Shown here piece after piece: positions 1 through 4,763 of a stretch of 7,123 nucleotides of DNA; positions within the stretch are counted from its first letter, which is position 1; every line of letters begins with the position of its first letter. Location: the NCBI GenBank assembly GCA_026416065.1, contig JAOAFW010000162.1:1-7123 (forward strand), read 5' to 3'. The DNA comes from Fimbriimonadales bacterium. GTDB taxonomy: Bacteria > Armatimonadota > Fimbriimonadia > Fimbriimonadales > GBS-DC. Under the pieces are notes generated by a model, which worked only from the letters and a program-made list of their open reading frames with translations, was not told where the DNA came from and ran no database searches. The translations under genes and the position numbers were made by a program.

Positions 1-19
1 AGATGTGTATAAGAGACAG
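1..19 (+). other. Tn5 mosaic-end (Nextera) adapter remnant, not genomic
   Basis: The first 19 bases, AGATGTGTATAAGAGACAG, are an exact match to the synthetic hybrid mosaic end of hyperactive Tn5. Natural Tn5 outside and inside ends differ from it at several positions, so this is library adapter left untrimmed at a contig end rather than a resident transposon. The genomic sequence starts at about base 20, and whatever lay further left is missing. Confidence 0.96.
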
Positions 20-26
20 CCGTAGT

Positions 27-56
27 ATTGTACCACCTGCTACAGCCTTAAGTCAA
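27..56 (-). promoter_or_regulatory. Leftward sigma70-type promoter at the contig edge
   Basis: Read on the minus strand there is TTGACT (56-51), an 18-nt spacer, then TACAAT (32-27). Each box matches the consensus at 5 of 6 positions. The -10 is also preceded by TGG, an extended -10. Transcription would start near base 20 and run left into the adapter, so the gene it drives has been cut off by the contig end. This is sequence inference only. Confidence 0.55.
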
Positions 57-77
57 GTCTTTAGTCCTTCTAACGGC

Positions 78-106
78 TTGAATTGCGTAAAATCGTGTCT
101 TATTTT
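78..106 (+). promoter_or_regulatory. Candidate rightward promoter for the pyrH operon
   Basis: TTGAAT (78-83) and TATTTT (101-106) are separated by 17 nt, in the most AT-rich part of the window. Each box matches the sigma70 consensus at 4 of 6 positions. A start near 113 would give pyrH a leader of about 200 nt. The promoter would be divergent from the leftward one at 27-56. A second -10-like box closer to pyrH (302-307) is the main alternative. Confidence 0.35.
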
Positions 107-221
107 TGCTTATTGCGTTCTTATCCGAGCGCAGATACCTGTCGAAAAACTGTCCCCCCTCTAACCTTTGACTAATCCTCTGCGTGCGGTTCCCTCTGCG
201 CAGCAGGTAGAAGCGCACTGG

Positions 222-300
222 TTTTGGTTTCGCCGTTCAGCTGGTGGAACCAAAGCCCGCAACTCCTTCGTGGAGACGATGGCTTCCCCACAGTGGGAAG
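222..300 (+). promoter_or_regulatory. Structured leader ahead of pyrH (three hairpins)
   Basis: Three inverted repeats follow one another. TTTGGTT (223-229) pairs with AACCAAA (248-254) across an 18-nt loop. CTCC (263-266) pairs with GGAG (272-275) around a UUCGU loop. CTTCCC (283-288) pairs with GGGAAG (295-300) around a 6-nt loop. The last 3' arm is also the only Shine-Dalgarno-like sequence before pyrH, so folding would hide it. I recognise no known riboswitch class. Apart from these elements and the promoters, I see no gene between base 20 and pyrH. Confidence 0.35.
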
Positions 301-320
301 GTATACTTATGCTGGCATGA
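295..320 (+). promoter_or_regulatory. Shine-Dalgarno, three-codon minicistron and TATACT box at the pyrH start
   Basis: GGGAAGG (295-301) lies 7 nt before an ATG at 309 that opens a tiny frame, ATG CTG GCA TGA. Its stop overlaps the pyrH ATG (317) in an ATGA arrangement typical of translational coupling. The same Shine-Dalgarno is 15 nt from the pyrH ATG, too far for normal use. TATACT (302-307) is also a good -10 box. If used, it would start transcription near 314-317 and make pyrH nearly leaderless. The two readings exclude each other on a given transcript. Confidence 0.3.
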
Positions 321-1051
321 AACGCTCCGATTCGCAGCCACGATGGAAGCGTGTCCTCATCAAACTGAGCGGGGAGGCGTTTGCAGGCGAGCAGGGTGTG
401 GGCTTAGACCCTGAGTCGATCGACTATCTTGCTCGTGAGGTAATTGCGGTGCATCATCTGGGCGTGCAGACCGCCGTCGTGGTGGGCGGGGGGAACATCG
501 TGCGCGGCGCGGCGATTGCCCCTACTGGCATCGAACACGCCACCGCCGATTATATGGGCATGCTCGCCACGGTCATCAACGCGCTCGCGCTGCAAGCGGC
601 GATTGAGCGGCACGGCGTGGATACCCGCGTACAATCAGCGATTACAATGCAAGCGGTCGCCGAGCCGTTTATCCGACGCCGCGCCATCCGCCATCTCGAA
701 AAAGGGCGTATCGTGATTCTGGCAGCGGGTACGGGCAATCCCTTTTTCACAACCGATACCGCCGCTTCCCTGCGTGCGGTGGAACTCAACGCCGATGCCC
801 TACTCAAAGCCACCAACGTCGACGGCGTGTATGACCGTGACCCGCGCAAACATCCCGACGCCGTCAAGTACGAAACACTCTCGTTTGAGGAAGCGATCCA
901 GCGCCAGCTGCGCATCATGGATTTGACCGCCTTTACCTTGTGTATGGAACGCACGATGGAGGTGGTCGTTTTTAACATCTGGGAGCCGGGCAACCTGCAC
1001 CGAATCGTGATGGGCGAACCCATCGGTACCCTCATCCGGCACGAACTCTAA
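317..1051 (+). CDS. pyrH: UMP kinase (uridylate kinase)
   Basis: This cytoplasmic enzyme phosphorylates UMP to UDP with ATP, the committed step from UMP to all other pyrimidine nucleotides. The 244-residue product has the usual bacterial PyrH length and belongs to the amino-acid kinase fold. It shows KLSGE (16-20) and GGGN (57-60) at the phosphate-binding N-terminus, and ATADYMGMLAT (75-85). AGTGNPFFTTDTAA (137-150) and ATNVDGVYDRDP (165-176) form the nucleotide-binding half. I chose ATG 317 because the family starts shortly before the KRVLIKLSGE strand. A TTG at 224 in the same frame would add 31 residues unlike PyrH, lying over the leader hairpins. The gene heads a pyrH-frr-uppS operon, with frr starting 18 nt after its TAA. 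No tsf gene lies immediately upstream. Bacterial PyrH is usually allosterically controlled by UTP and GTP (family knowledge). Confidence 0.96.
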   Translation: MKRSDSQPRWKRVLIKLSGEAFAGEQGVGLDPESIDYLAREVIAVHHLGVQTAVVVGGGNIVRGAAIAPTGIEHATADYMGMLATVINALALQAAIERHGVDTRVQSAITMQAVAEPFIRRRAIRHLEKGRIVILAAGTGNPFFTTDTAASLRAVELNADALLKATNVDGVYDRDPRKHPDAVKYETLSFEEAIQRQLRIMDLTAFTLCMERTMEVVVFNIWEPGNLHRIVMGEPIGTLIRHEL

Positions 1052-1069
1052 ACCGAAGGAGGCAACGCT

Positions 1070-1657
1070 ATGTCGAAACATGAGCTGAGTACCCCTGCAA
1101 GCGCAGACATCCTCTTCAAAGACGCAGAGGAGCGCATGAAGCACGCGATAGAGCACATGAGGCAAGATCTCGCGGGCTACCGCACAGGACGCGCCAACCC
1201 CGCGATGGTCGAGCGTATTATGGTCGACTATCATGGAACGCCGATGCAGCTCCAACATCTGGCTTCGATTACCGTGCCAGAGCCGCGTCAGCTGCTCATT
1301 CAGCCTTGGGATCAGTCGGCAGTTCCTGCAATTGAGAAGGCAATCCAGCGATCCGAACTGGGCGTGAACCCGGTCAGCGACGGGCGCACACTGCGCATTA
1401 CGCTGCCCCCGTTAACCGAAGAGCGGCGCAGAGACCTCATCAAACAGGTACATAAACGCGCCGAAGAGGGGCGCATCGCCATTCGAAATATCCGTCGCGA
1501 CCTGCATGAGCATCTGCGCCAGATGCAGAAAAACAAGCAAATCTCCGAAGACGATCTCAAACGCTACGAGCAGCAGATGGAGAAACTGACCCACAGGTAT
1601 ATCGAGGAAGTAGACAAGCTCCAGAAGGCAAAAGATGAGGAGCTCATGGAGGTCTGA
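1070..1657 (+). CDS. frr: Ribosome recycling factor
   Basis: RRF works with EF-G to split the post-termination ribosome so that subunits can be reused. The product has 195 residues, about ten more than the typical 185, the extra being a non-conserved N-terminal stretch before the first helix. Family signatures are RTGRANP (38-44), YHGTP (54-58), EPRQLLIQPWD (71-81), LPPLTEERR (112-120), AIRNIRRD (137-144) and ISEDD (158-162). Domain II is the beta-rich middle (about 40-115), and the rest forms the three-helix bundle. A near-perfect AAGGAGG (1056-1062) sits 7 nt before the ATG, the strongest ribosome-binding site in the window and a firm support for this start. uppS begins 9 nt after its TGA, so the two genes are surely cotranscribed. 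Confidence 0.97.
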   Translation: MSKHELSTPASADILFKDAEERMKHAIEHMRQDLAGYRTGRANPAMVERIMVDYHGTPMQLQHLASITVPEPRQLLIQPWDQSAVPAIEKAIQRSELGVNPVSDGRTLRITLPPLTEERRRDLIKQVHKRAEEGRIAIRNIRRDLHEHLRQMQKNKQISEDDLKRYEQQMEKLTHRYIEEVDKLQKAKDEELMEV

Positions 1658-1666
1658 GGCGATCGG

Positions 1667-2437
1667 ATGCAGGTTATTGACTGGCGTGAAGAGGCGGCGC
1701 GGCGCGGGGTAGACCTATCGCGCCTGCCTCGCCATATCGCGATGATTATGGACGGCAACGGGCGGTGGGCGCGGGCACGCGGCTTGCACCGACTCGTTGG
1801 ACACGCTAACGGACACAGTACCGTACGGCGCATGGTGCTGGGCTGCGCTGAGCTGGGTATCGAGGCGCTCTCACTTTACACTTTCAGTACTGAAAACTGG
1901 CGACGCCCACAGTCAGAAGTGGAAGGGCTTATGCGCCTGCTGGAACGCTCCGCCCGTGAGGAGTTGCCCGTGATGATGCGCAATGGCGTGCAGATCCGCT
2001 TCAGCGGACGCCTCGAGGAACTCTCACCCGAGCTGCAGTCCACCCTGCACCGTGCCGAACAACTGACCGCACATAATCAGCGGATTATCTTGCACCTGGC
2101 TATTAACTACGGCGGACGCGCTGAAATCGTAGACGCCGTCCGCGCCATCGCCCGCGAGGTTCAGGCAGGACGCCTTATCCCTGATGCTATCGATGAGGAC
2201 ACTGTGCAGTCATTTCTCTATCAGCCCGACCTACCAGACCCCGACCTGCTAATTCGCACTGCGGGCGAGCGGCGCACCAGCAATTTTCTCATCTGGCAGA
2301 CGGCCTACACTGAACTGTACATTACGCCTGTGCTGTGGCCTGACTTCACTATGGACCATCTGATCGAGGCGGTTCTGGATTATCAGGGACGCCAGCGCAA
2401 GTTCGGTGGCGTGCTGGAGCCAGTTGAGAGCGGTTAG
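1667..2437 (+). CDS. uppS: Undecaprenyl diphosphate synthase (cis-prenyltransferase)
   Basis: The enzyme adds isopentenyl units in cis to farnesyl diphosphate, making the C55 lipid carrier for peptidoglycan and other cell-wall polymers. The 256-residue product is of normal length. IMDGNGRWA (27-35) carries the catalytic Asp29 and the diphosphate-binding Gly/Asn/Arg. FSTENWRRP (73-81), NYGGR (147-151) and LIRTAGERRTSNF (195-207) are the other family blocks, the last binding isopentenyl diphosphate. YTELY...LWPDF (214-227) completes the C-terminal signature. GAGG (1656-1659), overlapping the frr stop, is 7 nt before the ATG, and a GGAGG lies a little further up (1648-1652). A cis-prenyltransferase of another chain length cannot be excluded, but its place after frr favours UppS. 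The operon ends here: cdsA, the usual next gene, is absent, and a convergent gene follows 8 nt later. Confidence 0.94.
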   Translation: MQVIDWREEAARRGVDLSRLPRHIAMIMDGNGRWARARGLHRLVGHANGHSTVRRMVLGCAELGIEALSLYTFSTENWRRPQSEVEGLMRLLERSAREELPVMMRNGVQIRFSGRLEELSPELQSTLHRAEQLTAHNQRIILHLAINYGGRAEIVDAVRAIAREVQAGRLIPDAIDEDTVQSFLYQPDLPDPDLLIRTAGERRTSNFLIWQTAYTELYITPVLWPDFTMDHLIEAVLDYQGRQRKFGGVLEPVESG

Positions 2438-2439
2438 GA

Positions 2440-2452
2440 GCGGTCTCACCGC
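2440..2452. terminator. Small hairpin between convergent genes, weak terminator candidate
   Basis: GCGGT (2440-2444) and ACCGC (2448-2452) form a 5-bp stem around a 3-nt loop. It lies just after the uppS stop and overlaps the stop of the convergent phosphodiesterase gene. There is no T-run on either side, so intrinsic termination would be poor. It is the only candidate stop signal in the 8-nt gap where the two transcripts meet. Confidence 0.15.
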
Positions 2453-3174
2453 ACAGGGTCGTCCGTGATAATCGCGTCCACGCCCAGCGCCGTGAGCTCA
2501 CGTTTGCGCTCCGCGTCGTTGACTGTCCACACGACCATCTTCTTCCGTTGCCTGCGCGCTTTTCGCAACGCTGATTCGTCGACCAGCGTATGGTTGGGGT
2601 GCAGGGCTTCGTAACGCACAGCCCATCGTCGCCCGTCTTCCAGCATCATATGAGGCGTGTGCTGGCTAATTAGCACCCCCAGACGCATGTTGCGCGACTC
2701 TTCGGCAAACCAGCGTAGTGTATCCAGACTGAACGAAGAAATAAGGATATAAGGGGCAAGTTTGTATTGCTCAATTAGGCTCAAAATTGTTCTGACTATG
2801 GGGCGATCTTCGGTGTAGAAGGTTTTCATGTCCAAATTGTAGCGCGTGCGGTTGCCGAACGCCTCAAATACTTCCTGCAAGGTGGGTACGCGTTCACCAG
2901 CATATTTGCCGCCGAATTTGACCCCTGCGTCATACTTTTGGATTTCCGTCGCACTGAGTTGGCGTACATCACCCTTGCCGCTGGTTGTCCGCGCTAAGTC
3001 GGGGTCATGGATCACCATCGGTACGCCGTCGGCGCTGGGGGTGATATCGAGCTCGATTCCATCTGCGCCCATTTCTAAAGCAAGTCGGAACGCGGACAGA
3101 GTGTTTTCGGGCGCGTGCATGCTCGCGCCACGATGTCCGAAAATCAGGGGGCGTTTTGGCTCCCAAAACCGCAT
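2446..3174 (-). CDS. Glycerophosphodiester phosphodiesterase (GDPD family)
   Basis: Members of this TIM-barrel family hydrolyse glycerophosphodiesters, released during phospholipid turnover, to glycerol 3-phosphate and an alcohol. The 242-residue protein is a complete single-domain UgpQ-type enzyme. It shows GHRGAS (13-18) with catalytic His14 and Arg15, PENT (22-25), ELD (41-43) for the metal site, and IHDPDL (55-60) with the second catalytic His56. NLDMK (113-117) replaces the more usual N-x-E-x-K pattern by a conservative Asp. WTVND (216-220) and GVDAIITDDP (231-240) close the barrel. There is no signal peptide, so it should act in the cytosol. It starts 2 nt after the usp stop, and its GAGGAGG ribosome-binding site (complement of 3182-3188) lies inside the end of usp, so the pair is one transcript. 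Substrate preference cannot be read from the sequence. Confidence 0.93.
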   Translation of the reverse strand: MRFWEPKRPLIFGHRGASMHAPENTLSAFRLALEMGADGIELDITPSADGVPMVIHDPDLARTTSGKGDVRQLSATEIQKYDAGVKFGGKYAGERVPTLQEVFEAFGNRTRYNLDMKTFYTEDRPIVRTILSLIEQYKLAPYILISSFSLDTLRWFAEESRNMRLGVLISQHTPHMMLEDGRRWAVRYEALHPNHTLVDESALRKARRQRKKMVVWTVNDAERKRELTALGVDAIITDDPVR

Positions 3175-3176
3175 GG

Positions 3177-3626
3177 CTATGCCTCCTCAGGCGTGTTAAT
3201 CGTTAGCACAGGGCAGGTTGGTACGCGCACCACTTTTTCGGTCACCGAACCGAACACCCAGCGTTTCCAGCCGCTGCGCCCGTGAGTCGCGATGACAATC
3301 AGGTCAATTCCTTTTTCTCTCTGGTAGGCGATAATCTCGTCGGCGGGATCACCCCATACAACGCTGGCGAACACGGTCAGATTCTTCGGGATACGCTGAT
3401 CAACGAGTTCCTGCATAGAGCGTTCTGCCGCCTCGCGCATTTCGCTCTCGTAGAGGGGCACCTCCACATTCACGGGTACAGGTACCACATGGAGCGGCGG
3501 CACTACATGCAGCAGATGCAGCTCGGCGTTGAAATGCTCTGCCAACTCGATTGCTGTGTCCAGCGCGTAGTAGGACGGTTCGCTGAAGTCCGTCGGCGCC
3601 AAAATTTTCTTGAACGGTAATCGCAT
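3177..3626 (-). CDS. Universal stress protein, UspA family, ATP-binding type
   Basis: The 149-residue product is a single Usp domain of normal length. It opens with KKILAPTDFSEPS (6-18), where Asp13 is the usual adenine-side residue. It ends with ATHGRSG (113-119) followed by GSVTEKVV (126-133). That matches the G-2x-G-9x-G-S/T ATP-binding pattern except that the first Gly is Ala113, a change common in the family, so nucleotide binding is likely. Such proteins are cytosolic dimers induced by stress or growth arrest, and their individual targets are usually unknown. The start is supported by GGGAGG (complement of 3633-3638) 6 nt upstream. The region 3627-3791 before it contains a -10-like box but no convincing gene. 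It is the first gene of a two-gene unit with the phosphodiesterase, which suggests envelope or phospholipid stress; that link is inference. Confidence 0.94.
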   Translation of the reverse strand: MRLPFKKILAPTDFSEPSYYALDTAIELAEHFNAELHLLHVVPPLHVVPVPVNVEVPLYESEMREAAERSMQELVDQRIPKNLTVFASVVWGDPADEIIAYQREKGIDLIVIATHGRSGWKRWVFGSVTEKVVRVPTCPVLTINTPEEA

Positions 3627-3643
3627 CGTTAACCTCCCGGTGT

Positions 3644-3649
3644 ATTGTA
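3644..3649 (-). promoter_or_regulatory. -10 box of the usp-GDPD unit
   Basis: On the minus strand TACAAT matches the -10 consensus at 5 of 6 positions and ends 17 nt before the usp ATG. That leaves a leader of about 10 nt, just enough to hold the GGGAGG site. No good -35 box is seen at 16-18 nt. The surrounding GGTACAATAC is identical to the leftward promoter at the contig edge, which supports a real promoter element. Confidence 0.4.
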
Positions 3650-3791
3650 CCTGCTAACACACTTTTGCGAGTCCCGACTTGGAGACAGACTTTCATCGCA
3701 CTCTCAGGTACCATCCACCATCGATACGGGCGACTTCGTAGCGTCGGCTTCTTGTCGAGCGACCTGTCGGACGCCATAGATTGATAGGCTC

Positions 3792-4112
3792 TCAATCGAA
3801 GATGTCGAACAAATCTTCGAACCAGTCGCGTTTCTTACGGCGTTTGCGCTTGTGGTGCTCGTCGTAGTAGTAATCGTCGTCGTCCTCGTAGCGCGGTTGG
3901 GGACGGGTAGGGGTGCGCTGAGGCGGTGGTTCTGGGGTATAGGTAGGCGGCGCGCCACGGGTCAAGCTCTGCGTCTCCTGTGCATGCCGCTCGATAATTT
4001 TATCCAGCTCGCCCCGATCCAGCCATACCCCCCGACAGTTCGGGCAATAATCGATTTCGATGCCCGCTCGCGTCGCAATCTGCAGCTCGATGTTGCATAC
4101 TGGGCACTTCAT
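3792..4112 (-). CDS. Small zinc-ribbon protein, zf-TFIIB family
   Basis: The 106-residue product begins MKCPVC and has two Cys pairs, C3-x2-C6 and C23-x2-C26. These are followed by RGVWLDRGELDKII (27-40), the signature of the zf-TFIIB-like family of small bacterial proteins of unknown function. The four cysteines should bind one zinc. After the ribbon come a Pro/Thr-rich linker (about 54-74), an acidic-tyrosine patch (DDDDYYYDE), a basic run (KRKRRKKR), and an aromatic-acidic tail, WFEDLFDIFD. I recall many relatives ending with a similar LFDF-like motif, so the stop looks genuine. A GTG at 4133 in frame would add seven residues before the first conserved one, so I prefer the ATG at 4112. No Shine-Dalgarno precedes it. 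It is transcribed divergently from the redoxin gene. Confidence 0.85.
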   Translation of the reverse strand: MKCPVCNIELQIATRAGIEIDYCPNCRGVWLDRGELDKIIERHAQETQSLTRGAPPTYTPEPPPQRTPTRPQPRYEDDDDYYYDEHHKRKRRKKRDWFEDLFDIFD

Positions 4113-4121
4113 AGTAAGGAA

Positions 4122-4127
4122 AGTGTA
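4122..4127 (-). promoter_or_regulatory. -10-like box close to the zinc-ribbon gene start
   Basis: On the minus strand TACACT stands 9 nt before the ATG at 4112. If it is used, the transcript would start within about two or three bases of the ATG and be essentially leaderless, which would explain the absence of a Shine-Dalgarno. No -35 match is seen, so confidence is low. Confidence 0.25.
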
Positions 4128-4173
4128 CCCCACAAAATGCCGAACCCACGCCCAGAAAAATCGTCAGTTATTG

Positions 4174-4182
4174 TGGTATACT
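4174..4182 (+). promoter_or_regulatory. Extended -10 promoter of the redoxin / copper monooxygenase locus
   Basis: TGG followed by TATACT (4177-4182) forms an extended -10 (TGnTATAnT type), which can work without a -35, and none is evident. Transcription would begin near 4189, giving a leader of about 35 nt. That leader contains the hairpin at 4191-4206 and the AAGGGG ribosome-binding site at 4210-4215. Confidence 0.5.
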
Positions 4183-4190
4183 TCAAACAA

Positions 4191-4206
4191 CCAGTCGGAC
4201 GACTGG
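4191..4206. repeat. Perfect 6-bp inverted repeat at the transcript start
   Basis: CCAGTC (4191-4196) and GACTGG (4201-4206) are perfect inverted repeats separated by GGAC. It begins about 9 nt after the extended -10 and ends 3 nt before the ribosome-binding site. It could be a repressor operator or a stabilising hairpin at the 5' end of the mRNA. No regulator gene sits in the window to link to it. Confidence 0.45.
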
Positions 4207-4223
4207 CGTAAGGGGCTGATAAA

Positions 4224-4754
4224 ATGAGAGCGGTATGGATGCTGGGTCTGTTGAGCGGACTGGGCGCGCTGAGCTGGAACGCTGCACTGGTCTCGGATAA
4301 GCAAGTTGTGGATGGCAAAGTGTCCCTCAAACATCGCGTGCTGACCGAAGCGCCGAAATCGGGCGCGATTAACCGCCGCGTCTCCGACTTGGAATTCACC
4401 GACCTGCAGGGACGCACCTATACTCTGAGCCAGCTCGTGCAGCGCGGTCCGGTGGTTTTCGTGTTCACTGCCACGAAATGCCCTGCTGCACAGCGCTATA
4501 CGGTGCGCATCAACCAGCTGTACGAGTCGTATCGTAAGAAGGGCGTACAGATGTTTCTGGTCTATCCCAACTACGATGATACGCGCGAAGCTGTATTGCA
4601 GCACCAGCGCGAGTACGGGCTGAAATCGCCTGCCGTGCACGACCCCGACGGCGCAATCGCGCGCACTGTGGGCGCGACGATGACCCCCCAAGCCGTTCTC
4701 ATCGACAAGAAACTGCTTCTGCGCTATCGCGGTGCGATTGACGACAACCGCTAA
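4224..4754 (+). CDS. Exported redoxin (AhpC/TSA-like) module, cut by an in-frame TAA
   Basis: The 176-residue product starts with a short basic N-terminus and a hydrophobic stretch (about 4-22), a likely Sec signal or membrane anchor, so it should act outside the cytoplasm. A redoxin fold follows. FTDLQGRTYTLSQL (58-71) leads to FVFTATKCPAAQRY (79-92), whose single Cys86 lies at the peroxiredoxin/thioredoxin active-site position without a CxxC partner. FLVYPNYDD (111-119), HDPDG (139-143), TPQ (154-156, the expected cis-Pro) and YRGAIDD (168-174) continue the fold. In relatives as I recall them the module runs on for about 30 more residues after IDD. Those residues are found in the same frame after the TAA, so this product looks truncated. 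The start is supported by AAGGGG (4210-4215) 8 nt upstream. Peroxidase, reductase or redox-sensor activity cannot be told apart from sequence. Confidence 0.85.
   Translation: MRAVWMLGLLSGLGALSWNAALVSDKQVVDGKVSLKHRVLTEAPKSGAINRRVSDLEFTDLQGRTYTLSQLVQRGPVVFVFTATKCPAAQRYTVRINQLYESYRKKGVQMFLVYPNYDDTREAVLQHQREYGLKSPAVHDPDGAIARTVGATMTPQAVLIDKKLLLRYRGAIDDNR
4752..4754 (+). other. In-frame TAA splitting one redoxin-cytochrome-copper monooxygenase gene
   Basis: The frames of 4224-4754 and 4764-6116 are the same. Between them are only TAA and three sense codons (GAG AAC CGC) before the GTG restart. The sequence on both sides reads as one continuous redoxin C-terminus: GAIDDNR, stop, ENRVREHYLKNALDAVLGGK. 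One base change from any of several sense codons would produce the TAA. Read through, the locus would encode one protein of 630 positions, within the size I expect for fused relatives. The alternatives are sequencing error, a recent nonsense mutation, or real termination-reinitiation (AAGAG at 4753-4757 sits 6 nt before the GTG). Confidence 0.7.
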
Positions 4755-4763
4755 GAGAACCGC

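Noticed and set aside
1..19. Resident Tn5-like transposon end
   Set aside because: The match is to the synthetic mosaic end rather than to the natural inside or outside end, and no transposase or second end is present.
224..316. Upstream TTG start giving pyrH 31 extra residues
   Set aside because: The extra residues (SWWNQSPQLLRGDD and so on) do not resemble PyrH, they overlie the hairpins, and ATG 317 fits the family length.
3704..3958. Second minus-strand frame overlapping the zinc-ribbon gene
   Set aside because: It is a Thr-rich product of the shifted acidic-Tyr codons with no start signal, and is explained by the real frame.
4113..4133. GTG start at 4133 for the zinc-ribbon gene
   Set aside because: It adds seven residues before MKCPVC, where the family normally begins, and overlaps the -10-like box.
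4752..4754. Recoding of the stop as selenocysteine or pyrrolysine
   Set aside because: Those use UGA and UAG. This codon is UAA, and no family relative needs a special residue at this place.
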